20,340 nucleotides of DNA from a virus, in IMG/VR virus record IMGVR_UViG_3300035670_001476, positions 1 through 20,340 of that record; one strand, given 5' to 3'. The stretch's first letter is position 1; each line of letters starts with the position of its first letter. The notes beneath the pieces are model-generated. The model did no database searches. It saw nothing but the letters and a program-made list of their open reading frames with translations, and was not told the DNA's origin. The position numbers and the translations under genes are program-made. Shown in pieces: positions 8,066-14,318 of the stretch.

Positions 8066-8769
8066 TATTCAGTCCTCAGCCTTCTGTTTAGTTCCATGTT
8101 CACTTGCGTAATCCTCATGTCCATTTGCTTTGTTGCTTCTGGCATAGCCTTCTCTGCTGAAGGCCAAACAATACGAGAAGCCTTTGCTTTCTGGTATCCA
8201 GTCGAGCGAGCAAGTTTCGTTAGGAAGTTTGTAGGGTTGACCTTGTGACGACGCTTGCCAGGGAACTTAGTACCGCCTGGAAGTGTGTACATGTAGTCAT
8301 ACCAAGGGGTGTAACCTTTTCTGCCCTTTACGCCGTTTACACGCCCTGCCATGTCGTATAGGACTGTAGCTGGCGACTGCACTTGAAGTCTAACAATAGG
8401 TATCTGCTCAACGCCTCTGAACTTACGAGAGCGTGTATTAGGGGTTTGAATGACTACGGACTTTGATGGCTTAGCACCATTACCAAAGGTTGATCCCCAT
8501 GCAAGGCGACCAAAGTGCACCTGACGCATTCCACTTAGCGGAGGCTTTGCTTTGCTAGGGATAGCCTTACGAATTCGTGTCTGTACAGGCTTAGCGATGC
8601 CCTTGAAGTCTTTTCTTAAAGCTGAGACATACTTCTTGTCTAGCTTCTGAAGCTCTTTCATTACTTGAGCCCAGTTTGTAATTTCAAGTCTGACGGTGTT
8701 AGCTGAGCCGAATGCACCTGACTGAATACCAGCCTCAATGTTAGGTGTAATCGCCAATGTAACCGCCAA
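8065..8769 (-). CDS. HK97 gp10-like tail completion/minor tail protein (234 aa)
   Basis: Residues about 27-60 read VRLEITNWAQVMKELQKLDK followed by a basic helix with SALRKDFKGIAKPVQTRIRK. This resembles the gp10-like family linked to head-tail joining. The middle and end are strongly basic (GRKGYTPWYDYMYTLPGGTK, FPGKRRHKVNPTNFL, a C-terminal helix). In most HK97-type phages this family is encoded before the tail tube gene; here it lies after the chaperones and just before the tape measure. The start is uncertain. The frame opens with TTG at 8769, with no Shine-Dalgarno site but TATACA 6 nt upstream. A second TTG at 8757 is possible, and the first in-frame ATG (residue 36) would delete the conserved start. 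Confidence 0.7.
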   Translation of the reverse strand: MAVTLAITPNIEAGIQSGAFGSANTVRLEITNWAQVMKELQKLDKKYVSALRKDFKGIAKPVQTRIRKAIPSKAKPPLSGMRQVHFGRLAWGSTFGNGAKPSKSVVIQTPNTRSRKFRGVEQIPIVRLQVQSPATVLYDMAGRVNGVKGRKGYTPWYDYMYTLPGGTKFPGKRRHKVNPTNFLTKLARSTGYQKAKASRIVWPSAEKAMPEATKQMDMRITQVNMELNRRLRTE

Positions 8770-8781
8770 TCGTCTTGTATA
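8770..8781 (-). promoter_or_regulatory. Candidate leaderless promoter -10 element (TATACA, N6, TTG)
   Basis: Minus-strand TATACA (8776-8781) is followed by AGACGA and then TTG at 8769. It lies 11 nt past the T-tract of the preceding terminator, so a new promoter is needed here unless readthrough feeds the tail genes. The match is weaker than at the other sites: the hexamer ends in A, and TTG is an unusual leaderless start. Confidence 0.35.
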
Positions 8782-8792
8782 AGTTTACCGCC

Positions 8793-8821
8793 AAAAGAAA
8801 AACCGCCCCTTGCGGAGCGGT
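8793..8821 (-). terminator. Intrinsic terminator after the tail chaperone genes
   Basis: On the minus strand an 8-bp stem (8814-8821 pairs with 8802-8809, one G-T wobble) closes a GCAA tetraloop (8810-8813). It is followed directly by TTTTTCTTTT. It begins 3 nt after the chaperone stop codon. Stem, GNRA loop and T-tract together make this a textbook Rho-independent terminator. Confidence 0.9.
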
Positions 8822-8824
8822 CTT

Positions 8825-9225
8825 CTAGTTTCGTGGAAGCGTCTTAGCGACTAACCACCTTTGCATAGTCCAGAGCATTCTCGGAGACTCTTGCATAAGG
8901 ACACTTGGAGCAATCCCAGTCTCAACGGCTAATCCTGCGATAAACCAGTGAGCGGAGGAATCCCCCAAGCCCTTTATTTTGGGTCGTTGCCTGAATCCCC
9001 AACCGAAGCTACGGACTCTAGCCACTTGTCGAACTGATCCTTGGTTCCACCAGTTCGCTTCTCGGAGTGCCAAGCTAGGAAGAGCAGGTGGCTCAACTTA
9101 GTCTCGGCTCCGAGTGCAGAAATAGAAACATTGAACTTATCTTCGAAGGCTACTAGGTCAGCAGCATTGCATGTTACTGACTTAGTAGTACCGTCTTCGA
9201 AAGTGATTTGTAGGTTGATTTTCAT
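8825..9225 (-). CDS. Tail assembly chaperone GT fusion by -1 frameshift (133 aa)
   Basis: The downstream frame (8825-8977) has no plausible start of its own and joins the upstream chaperone frame by a -1 slip at C CCA AAA. The fused product reads the first 83 residues of the short chaperone and then continues IKGLGDSSAHWFIAGLAVET, GIAPSVLMQESPRMLWTMQR, ending VAKTLPRN. The second half is helical with the LLxxxPRMLxTMQR-type segment I associate with the T part of actinobacteriophage chaperones. In lambda the G and GT proteins bind the tape measure and recruit tail tube subunits during assembly and are not kept in the virion. The frame arithmetic is exact: 83 codons, shift, then 50 codons and a stop. 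Placement between tail tube and tape measure agrees. Confidence 0.9.
8974..9225 (-). CDS. Tail assembly chaperone G (83 aa)
   Basis: This is the unshifted product, MKINLQITFEDGTTKSVTCN...DQFDKWLESVASVG, stopping at TAA immediately after the slippery AAA codon. It has a short beta-strand opening followed by helices with an ALGAETKLSHLLFLAWHSEK segment, as in chaperone G proteins. It is made in excess over the fused GT form because most ribosomes do not slip. It acts in the cytoplasm on the tape measure during tail assembly. The ATG at 9225 has AAGGA 6 nt upstream and lies 9 nt after the tail tube stop. Confidence 0.9.
   Translation of the reverse strand: MKINLQITFEDGTTKSVTCNAADLVAFEDKFNVSISALGAETKLSHLLFLAWHSEKRTGGTKDQFDKWLESVASVGDSGNDPK
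8977..8983 (-). promoter_or_regulatory. -1 ribosomal frameshift slippery heptamer C CCA AAA
   Basis: In the chaperone G frame the codons are GAC CCA AAA TAA, giving the canonical X XXY YYZ heptamer CCCAAAA directly before the stop. A -1 slip repositions tRNAs on CCC AAA and continues ATA AAG GGC TTG, which is exactly the open frame that follows. A short G/C-rich stretch just downstream (GGGGG and CCTCC on the minus strand) could pair weakly as a stimulator, but no strong pseudoknot was found. Confidence 0.9.
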
Positions 9226-9234
9226 TTTCTATCC

Positions 9235-9648
9235 TTATGCGGTTGCGTATGTTACTTCACCGGTGGTCGGAAAAGTAACGCTAAAGGTGCTCAAATCGCC
9301 CACGGCCCCTGCGACAGGGGTGAAAGAATTTACAAGCACGGTTGCGCTATAAAGCGGCGTAGTTGCCGAAGCAGCAGTTCCGTTAGCAGCAACGATGGTT
9401 ACAGTACCGATAGTTCCAACAAGGTCTTGGAAAGTAGCAGAAACGCCACCAACTCCAAAGTCGCTGTGGAAGTCAAGCGATACCTGACCGGACTTTAGGC
9501 CACCAATGACCTCTGTCCAGCCTGCTGAGCCGAAGTCTGTTACATCTACCTCAGCGGCGTTGATCACCAGCTCTGCACGGGCACATGAGCTGGAGATGTC
9601 TGTTCCGTTTAGAGTCACCTTAGTACCGGTGGCTACGAACTTACCCAA
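9235..9648 (-). CDS. Major tail tube protein (137 aa)
   Basis: The protein, MGKFVATGTKVTLNGTDISS, then ELVINAAEVDVTDFGSAGWT, GLKSGQVSLDFHSDFG and a beta-rich C-terminus ending TFPTTGEVTYATA, has the plan of small siphoviral tail tube proteins: an N-terminal insertion loop, a two-sheet beta sandwich and a DVTDFGS turn. It polymerises around the tape measure to form the tail tube. It sits between the tail terminator and chaperone genes, as usual. The start codon is TTG at 9648, supported by a strong AAGGAG 5 nt upstream and a sensible N-terminus. A Gly/Ala-rich segment near residues 87-95 (ANGTAASATTP) may be a surface loop. Confidence 0.9.
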   Translation of the reverse strand: MGKFVATGTKVTLNGTDISSSCARAELVINAAEVDVTDFGSAGWTEVIGGLKSGQVSLDFHSDFGVGGVSATFQDLVGTIGTVTIVAANGTAASATTPLYSATVLVNSFTPVAGAVGDLSTFSVTFPTTGEVTYATA

Positions 9649-9657
9649 TTTATCTCC

Positions 9658-10062
9658 TTATGCATAGACGGTGACTGTGAATTCAGCCGCCAAGTAGGTC
9701 TGATCATTTATTTGTATTGACCCAATCGAACCTGTGCTTATTACCCGAAGGTCATAAACAACGCCCGAAAGAGTTCTATTAGATTCTACCGCACTCTTGA
9801 CGGAGTATTCTCCCTCATTCTCGCAGTAGAGATCAAGCTTTCTTTGTTGCTCTCGTTCGGCTGCACGCCCGACGATTACGGTAATCAAAAAGTTGTACTG
9901 AGTAAGACCCTGTTGCATCGCCAGGTCGTAGTCAATGCTATCAAGGCTAACTAGGGCTATAGGCGGAGAAGGGTTGTCGATTAGCTCAGCAGAAGTGCGC
10001 AATCCGCTGATAGTCGCAAGATTAGTTACGAGACCAGCTCGGATGTCAGCAATGCTAGTCAC
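9658..10062 (-). CDS. Tail terminator protein (134 aa)
   Basis: The protein opens with MTSIADIRAGLVTNLATISG and continues PSPPIALVSLDSIDYDLAMQ, TQYNFLITVIVGRAAEREQQ, LDLYCENEGEYSVKSAVESN, ending TYLAAEFTVTVYA. A short helix, the PPxALV strand, a DY-x-GLTQYxF strand with VxVGRxxER, the SVKSAVE helix and a closing AEFTVTVY strand form the pattern I know from actinobacteriophage tail terminators (lambda gpU role). These cap the finished tail tube before head joining. The start is GTG at 10062, which overlaps the connector stop (TAGTG) and has GAGGAT about 7 nt upstream, so translation is coupled. No separate head-tail stopper gene lies between connector and terminator. Confidence 0.8.
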   Translation of the reverse strand: MTSIADIRAGLVTNLATISGLRTSAELIDNPSPPIALVSLDSIDYDLAMQQGLTQYNFLITVIVGRAAEREQQRKLDLYCENEGEYSVKSAVESNRTLSGVVYDLRVISTGSIGSIQINDQTYLAAEFTVTVYA

Positions 10063-10655
10063 TAAGCCATCCTCATTTTCTTGAATGGCGAGATAAGAGC
10101 GTCGATGTCAGGGTCAATGCGACTGACACGGATAACGCCGATGTCACCGATGCCAGCCACTCCTAGAGGTGAGTCCATGCGCTTGAACAAGCGAGAGCTT
10201 AGAAGAATAGTTGCATACTTGATTGCAGTAGGCACAGCAGACCAGCCAAAGGTTCCTACAACCTGCACAGTTACCTCTTCGCCTGACCTAGGGAACAAGT
10301 AGTCGCCTACAGCACGAAGCTGAGTTATAGGGGAAGTGATGCCTCCGGCAATGCCGTTTACAGGCTCGGTCTGATAGTCAGAGGTTGTCCAAGTGACATC
10401 GTAAGTACCGTCAGCAGCAGAGGAGCTCTTTAGGGTTGTGATAGACACGATGTCATCGGTCTCGCACACATAAGAGTCTCTAGGCACGAAGTAGCGGGTA
10501 GCAGCGGTTGTGTAGAACACACGCTCGCAGTAGTCGTCGATTTGGCGTGATGCAGTCTCTACAGCAAGCTCCAGCAGGGTGTCATCGACATTATCCGTGA
10601 TTCGTAAGCTGTCTTTGATCTGCTGAAGTGTGCAATAGCCTTGTGTAATCGCCAT
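10062..10655 (-). CDS. Head-tail connector / adaptor protein (197 aa)
   Basis: The N-terminal half is helical: MAITQGYCTLQQIKDSLRIT, DDTLLELAVETASRQIDDYC. It is followed by YFVPRDSYVCETDDIVSITT and a beta-rich insertion, then PTAIKYATILLSSRLFKRMD and a C-terminal ISPFKKMRMA. This is the HK97 gp6-like connector plan: an LxLxDxxDDxLLxxxxxxAxxxIDxYC opening and a late helix with a basic tail. It forms the ring under the portal to which the tail joins. It is the first gene after the glycosyltransferase cassette. It has no properly spaced Shine-Dalgarno site (AAAGGG is 12 nt from the ATG), but TAGAAT lies exactly 6 nt upstream, suggesting its own leaderless promoter. Confidence 0.85.
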   Translation of the reverse strand: MAITQGYCTLQQIKDSLRITDNVDDTLLELAVETASRQIDDYCERVFYTTAATRYFVPRDSYVCETDDIVSITTLKSSSAADGTYDVTWTTSDYQTEPVNGIAGGITSPITQLRAVGDYLFPRSGEEVTVQVVGTFGWSAVPTAIKYATILLSSRLFKRMDSPLGVAGIGDIGVIRVSRIDPDIDALISPFKKMRMA

Positions 10656-10667
10656 GTAACTATTCTA
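10656..10667 (-). promoter_or_regulatory. Candidate leaderless promoter -10 element (TAGAAT, N6, ATG)
   Basis: Minus-strand TAGAAT (10662-10667, 5 of 6 matches to TATAAT) is followed by AGTTAC and the ATG at 10655. The hexamer overlaps the TAG stop of the nucleotidyltransferase gene. This would restart transcription of the head-tail genes downstream of the accessory cassette. No clear -35 was seen. Confidence 0.5.
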
Positions 10668-11087
10668 CCCTTTACGGATACGCTCTTTGATTGCCGTTGA
10701 GCTAATGCCTTTAGTGTATGGAACATACATAAGGGAAATGCCACGCTCGTCTAACCAGTCCTGAGTAAAGCCCATCTGCTTGTAATAGTCTTTTCTAGCC
10801 CAGTCAGAGCCAATGATTAGAACATCTGGGTCTAACTCATCAACAACATCAGCGCAGTTTTCTTCGCCCCAGTTATGTATGACTTTATCTACGCAACGAA
10901 ACTCTCGTAATACGCCAGCTCGTTCGTCGTAAGACATAACTGGCTTCTTACCCTTGTAGCGCTCAATAAACTCATCGGTATTCAGCACAACGGTAACACT
11001 GCCAATCTCCGCACAGCGCTGAAGAAAAAGCACATGCCCCAAATGAGGGGTGTCGAAGGTTCCCGCCGTTACTACTCTTAGTCCCAT
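10665..11087 (-). CDS. TagD/TarD-like cytidylyltransferase family nucleotidyltransferase (140 aa)
   Basis: Residues 9-18 read GTFDTPHLGH, carrying the HxGH motif that binds the nucleotide triphosphate. Residues 43-58 read RYKGKKPVMSYDERAG, as in glycerol-3-phosphate cytidylyltransferases, and residues 127-135 GISSTAIKE form the family's second signature (ISSTxIK). The length is that of a complete TagD-type enzyme. Such enzymes join CTP (or another NTP) to a phosphorylated polyol or sugar, giving for example CDP-glycerol; the real substrate cannot be read from sequence. It overlaps the GT2-like gene by 10 nt and has AGGGA 7 nt before its ATG, so it belongs to the cassette. It could supply an activated donor to the two neighbouring transferases. 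Confidence 0.85.
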   Translation of the reverse strand: MGLRVVTAGTFDTPHLGHVLFLQRCAEIGSVTVVLNTDEFIERYKGKKPVMSYDERAGVLREFRCVDKVIHNWGEENCADVVDELDPDVLIIGSDWARKDYYKQMGFTQDWLDERGISLMYVPYTKGISSTAIKERIRKG

Positions 11088-11728
11088 CTGTTGTCCCTTC
11101 TGACTTTGAGTGACCAGCCTCTTTCGGTAAGGTCGTGAGCCACCCTTTTGCTTGTAAATAGCGAACGATTCCTATCAAAAGTAAGGGTATTGCGTTCGTT
11201 GTAACCAGATTTGAGCGTTGAGGAGTTGTCATGATGCACCTTTGCGTTTAGGTACTTGAATGGCACACCAAGTTCCTGCATACGCCACTCATAGTCGTCA
11301 TCGTCATAATAGATAGGGTGGAATGCTTCATCCCAAAGCCCTGCTTTTAGTACTGCACCTTCGCCAGGTACTACGCATGACCACTTGGGATTCACATCGA
11401 CAAAGTTGAATGCCTGTGGGTCTACATTCTTTGAGATTATCTCTAGCGCCCCAGGTTCGAACCATGAATCATCATTTGGGATTACCCAGTACTTAGCGTG
11501 AGGCGTTGACTTGATAATCAGGTTCCATGCGCCATTAGCACCTAGCCCATGCGGAACTTGTAATAACCATAGATTTTTTACAAGTTCTGGATTTACCTTT
11601 GGCTCAAATTCTTTCTTGCCTGAGTTATCAACAATAACTAAATGCTCGACAGGATGATCGATTGAATCTATCAATCGTTGTGCCATGTCAAAGCGAGATA
11701 GGGTCGCAAACCCTAGCACCGGAATCAC
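11078..11728 (-). CDS. Family 2-like (GT-A) glycosyltransferase (216 aa)
   Basis: The N-terminus IPVLGFATLSRFDMAQRLID followed by HLVIVDNSGKKEF is the nucleotide-binding beginning of GT-A enzymes. NDDSW at residues 85-89 is the probable metal-binding DxD-type motif. YYDDDDYEWRMQELG at 140-154 matches the acceptor-side acidic loop, and VHH at 164-166 is a likely further metal ligand. At 216 residues it is a compact, soluble enzyme with no membrane segment. It would transfer a sugar from a nucleotide donor; donor and acceptor are unknown. The start is GTG at 11728, overlapping the previous stop as GTGA, with GAGGG 8 nt upstream. It is translationally coupled to the GT4-like gene. Confidence 0.85.
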   Translation of the reverse strand: MIPVLGFATLSRFDMAQRLIDSIDHPVEHLVIVDNSGKKEFEPKVNPELVKNLWLLQVPHGLGANGAWNLIIKSTPHAKYWVIPNDDSWFEPGALEIISKNVDPQAFNFVDVNPKWSCVVPGEGAVLKAGLWDEAFHPIYYDDDDYEWRMQELGVPFKYLNAKVHHDNSSTLKSGYNERNTLTFDRNRSLFTSKRVAHDLTERGWSLKVRRDNRWD

Positions 11729-12909
11729 TTGAATAGCCCTCGTAGAAATGGCATCCAGCGCCAGTTCCAGACGGTCTCTACATCGAATTGAGAGGCGAAC
11801 TCTCTGGCAATCTTAGACTCGCCTCGTTCGGCGTTGTAGGAGTCGCTGAGAGCCTTTACGATGCCGTTTACGGATGGAATCATGAAGTAGGAACCCTGAG
11901 CCTCATCCCAGAACGCCTGCCCGTCTACCTTCCAGCTATCTTCTGAAGCCAAGTCCTGTGATGCAGCAAAATTGCTAGTGATAACTCGTGTGCCACAAGC
12001 CTGAGCCTCTACCGTCGGGATGCCAAAGCCTTCGCCGTATGAGGTGCTTAGCAGAACATCAAAAGCTGAATAGAAAGCAGCCATCTGCTCTTCTGTAAAG
12101 CCCTGTCGCAGGGTGTATGGGTCAGGAAATAGAACATGCTCTTTAGGGATACCTGACATCTTTATCAGCACATCAAGAGCGAAGCCGTTGTATGCCTTAG
12201 ATGGCTCAGAGTGTATGTATAGATAGCTGTCTGGATACTTCTTCTGGTGAATGGCAAAAGCTAGTAGGTTCTCTGCAAACGCCTTACGATGAATCTGACC
12301 ATTAGCCTTGTTAGCTGCAACCATGCCGACTAAGAACGCATCTTCTGGGATTCCCATGTACTCACGGGTTGGGATGCCATCAAACTTATCTGTTGGTTTG
12401 TAGACCTTTGTATCAATGCCGTGAGGAATGTATGTTGACTGAATTCCCATTTGTTCCAACTGTCGCTGACCATGTGGCGACATAGTGATTGGCGTTACAT
12501 TCTCACGCACTAGAAATTCACGGACTCCTGGCGGGAGTGTGATGTGATCTAGAGGAACCCATGAAACAATTTGGTCATCATACTTGAGGTTGTTGTAAAC
12601 CCATACATCGTAGAGAGTGAATAGAACTGTCTTTAGGTCAGGATGTTGCTGTGCAAACTCTTTAGTCCAAACTGGCATGACATCGGTTGAATAAGGTGTC
12701 AATCCTCTTGGGTAATGTGGGATTTCCGTATCACCGATTTTGAGCGTTGACTTTACGCCTTCTAGCCCGTAATTAGATAGTGCGGCTACTTTGAGCCCGT
12801 GACGGAGCATTCTTTCTACAAGAAGCTTGCCTTGATTTCCGTACCCCGTAGGCATCCCAGGGGTGTTTGAAGCTAGTGCGACAGCACCTTGCAGGTTTTC
12901 GTAGGTCAT
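11725..12909 (-). CDS. Family 4-like (GT-B) glycosyltransferase (394 aa)
   Basis: Starting at the ATG at 12909, the protein has the GT-B two-domain plan. The N-terminal acceptor domain opens ALASNTPGMPTGYGNQGKLL. YIPHGIDTKVYKP at about 160-172 marks the domain junction. The C-terminal donor domain has LLSTSYGEGFGIPTVEAQAC, where E293 and E301 form the EX7E motif of GT4 enzymes. No transmembrane segment is seen. It is the first gene of the accessory cassette and lies immediately after the capsid terminator: the T-tract ends 14 nt before its ATG. It has no Shine-Dalgarno site, but TATGGT is 6 nt upstream. The frame extends to a TTG at 12948, inside the terminator hairpin; that longer start adds an implausible Cys/Tyr-rich peptide and was not chosen. 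Confidence 0.85.
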   Translation of the reverse strand: MTYENLQGAVALASNTPGMPTGYGNQGKLLVERMLRHGLKVAALSNYGLEGVKSTLKIGDTEIPHYPRGLTPYSTDVMPVWTKEFAQQHPDLKTVLFTLYDVWVYNNLKYDDQIVSWVPLDHITLPPGVREFLVRENVTPITMSPHGQRQLEQMGIQSTYIPHGIDTKVYKPTDKFDGIPTREYMGIPEDAFLVGMVAANKANGQIHRKAFAENLLAFAIHQKKYPDSYLYIHSEPSKAYNGFALDVLIKMSGIPKEHVLFPDPYTLRQGFTEEQMAAFYSAFDVLLSTSYGEGFGIPTVEAQACGTRVITSNFAASQDLASEDSWKVDGQAFWDEAQGSYFMIPSVNGIVKALSDSYNAERGESKIAREFASQFDVETVWNWRWMPFLRGLFK

Positions 12910-12921
12910 GCAATAACCATA
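12910..12921 (-). promoter_or_regulatory. Candidate leaderless promoter -10 element (TATGGT, N6, ATG)
   Basis: Minus-strand TATGGT (12916-12921) with a preceding TGC is followed by TATTGC and the ATG at 12909. The site begins 2 nt past the T-tract of the capsid terminator, so a transcript that stops there could not reach this gene. The -35 region would fall inside the terminator stem and shows no good match. Confidence 0.45.
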
Positions 12922-12923
12922 GC

Positions 12924-12968
12924 AAATAAAAAGAGGAGCTGCCCGCAACCTACAACGGACAGCCCCTC
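12924..12968 (-). terminator. Strong intrinsic terminator after the major capsid gene
   Basis: On the minus strand 12956-12968 pairs with 12933-12945 in a 13-bp stem (two G-T wobbles). A 10-nt loop lies between them, and TTTTTATTT follows the stem. It begins 16 nt after the capsid stop codon. It would insulate highly expressed capsid mRNA from the glycosyltransferase genes. Confidence 0.92.
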
Positions 12969-12984
12969 AGCTTATTTCGCTAGA

Positions 12985-14139
12985 TTAGCTTGCGCCACCA
13001 ACGAAGTACTTGATGTGACTTGCGTGAGTCAAGTCACCGTCAACACGCATCATCACACGGTAGGTGATGGTGTCAGTGTTGAATGCGTAGTCGGTAGAGG
13101 TTGCAACCTGTAGACCACCAGCAACACGAACCTTGTAAGAAGGTAGGTGGCCGAAGAGTACAGACTTAGCAGCAGTACCGATAGCTGCCATTCCAGGGTT
13201 CTCGATTACAGAGTAGCCAGCAAAGGTGTCAGGGGTTCCAACGCCCACCTGGTATAGGAAGTTGCCAGCGTCATCCTTTAACTTGCGCATTGCACCGATG
13301 GTTGCACCAGCAGCCATGTAAGCAACACCTGGTAGACGACGAGCAGCACCGTCAAGCGAGTACTGAAGGTCGATTAGGTTGTCAGCGGTGAAGCCACCAG
13401 TAACACCAGTTCCACCAGTTACACCAGAGCCAGCAGCGGTTACAACACCGTTAGGCTTGCTTGATCCGTCACCAGTAGTTAGTGCAGCGTTGATTGCGTA
13501 ACCTAGACCGTTACCAGCCTGCTCAGCTAGGTGAGCAGAGATGTCGAATCCTGCATCGCTTACTAGTTCTGCGGCTACTGGGATGAGCAGACCGTACTTG
13601 TAGGCTCCTAGGGTGATAGAGCTGTAGGTAGGCTCAGAGTCAGCTACGGTTCCAGCAGCAGCTACTAGAGCAGCGGTGCTGTATGCAGTTAGGGTTGGGA
13701 TGGTGATGTCCTCACCAGAAGCGGTGTTGATTCTCTCACCGACATCTAGCATTGGGCCAACCAAACGAGCAACATCGAATACCTGGTCGTAGAACGACTT
13801 AGGAACGGTGTTGGTAGAAGGGGTTAGAGTACGCTTCTCGAAAGTGTGTGCACCACGAGTGTTAGCAATCTCACGAAGGATAGCGGAAGCAGAACGCTCC
13901 TCTACCGATGGGATGAAGCCCTGAGCAGCTACAGATGCCTCTAGCTTGCGCTCTTCGTTGCGGGTTGCTACAGCGATTGCCTCGTCAGCACGACGAATGT
14001 CGACCTCGATAGCGTCGATTTTTTGTAGTTCAGCTAGGTCAAGCCCACGCTTCTCTGCTTCTGCTGATTCGATTACATCACGAATCTGCATGGTCAGGTT
14101 AGCACGGAGTTCCTGCTGAGCCTTGATGAACTCAGACAT
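12985..14139 (-). CDS. HK97-fold major capsid protein (384 aa)
   Basis: The first 95 or so residues are helical and charged (MSEFIKAQQELRANLTMQIR, EKRGLDLAELQKIDAIEVDI), matching the delta/scaffold domain that the prohead protease removes. The mature part follows: TPSTNTVPKSFYDQVFDVAR, the E-loop region with ITIPTLTAYSTAALVAA, KYGLLIPVAAELVSDAGFDI, the hallmark AALTTGDGSSKPNGV, and a C-terminal P/A-domain with ITYRVMMRVDGDLTHASHIK. This is the phage_capsid HK97 family. A short Gly/Val/Thr repeat (SGVTGGTGVTGGFT) lies in a probable surface loop. The ATG at 14139 has AAGGAG 5 nt upstream, the strongest ribosome site in the head region. The gene sits alone between two terminators. Confidence 0.97.
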   Translation of the reverse strand: MSEFIKAQQELRANLTMQIRDVIESAEAEKRGLDLAELQKIDAIEVDIRRADEAIAVATRNEERKLEASVAAQGFIPSVEERSASAILREIANTRGAHTFEKRTLTPSTNTVPKSFYDQVFDVARLVGPMLDVGERINTASGEDITIPTLTAYSTAALVAAAGTVADSEPTYSSITLGAYKYGLLIPVAAELVSDAGFDISAHLAEQAGNGLGYAINAALTTGDGSSKPNGVVTAAGSGVTGGTGVTGGFTADNLIDLQYSLDGAARRLPGVAYMAAGATIGAMRKLKDDAGNFLYQVGVGTPDTFAGYSVIENPGMAAIGTAAKSVLFGHLPSYKVRVAGGLQVATSTDYAFNTDTITYRVMMRVDGDLTHASHIKYFVGGAS

Positions 14140-14258
14140 TTAGTCTCCTTATTATTAGTTTCGGATAACCAGCGGCGTTGACGCACAACTGAATACGGCA
14201 GAGCTGACTCACATCCGTTATGTAAATTTTACAAGAACTTGGACAAGCGGTTTCAGGT
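14140..14258 (-). promoter_or_regulatory. Capsid gene leader with candidate promoter
   Basis: This stretch between a terminator and the capsid ATG holds no gene. A possible promoter on the minus strand is CTGAAA (14251-14256), a 19-bp spacer and TAAAAT (14226-14231, 5 of 6 matches to TATAAT), giving a leader of about 80 nt ending in AAGGAG. The promoter is a guess from sequence; the long leader and strong ribosome site fit high, separately set capsid expression. Confidence 0.4.
14221..14233. repeat. Inverted repeat TGTAAA-T-TTTACA in the capsid leader
   Basis: A perfect 6-bp inverted repeat with a 1-nt centre overlaps the candidate -10 of the capsid promoter. It could be an operator-like site, or simply a by-product of an AT-rich -10 region. 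Confidence 0.4.
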
Positions 14259-14295
14259 AAAGGAAAACCCCACCAGAGAAAGATAGCTGGTGGGG
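14259..14295 (-). terminator. Intrinsic terminator upstream of the capsid gene
   Basis: On the minus strand 14287-14295 (CCCCACCAG) pairs perfectly with 14268-14276 (CTGGTGGGG). The 9-bp stem closes a 10-nt loop and is followed by TTTTCCTTT. It begins 23 nt after the stop of the 78-residue gene and would end the terminase-portal-protease transcript. Confidence 0.88.
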
Positions 14296-14318
14296 CGATT
14301 CCCGTTGCTTGGCAGGTA

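Noticed and set aside
8825-9073. Independent gene from a start at 9073 for the second chaperone frame
   Set aside because: The first part is a shadow of chaperone G; only the part after the slippery site is protein-like, consistent with frameshift expression.
12909-12948. Longer start (TTG at 12948) for the GT4-like gene
   Set aside because: The extension lies in the capsid terminator hairpin and T-tract and encodes an unlikely RAAPLFICYGYC peptide; the ATG at 12909 starts a normal GT-B N-terminus.
13390-13440. Small repeat in the capsid gene (CCAGTTACACCAG-like units)
   Set aside because: It encodes the GVTGGTGVTGG loop of the capsid protein; no separate element is needed.
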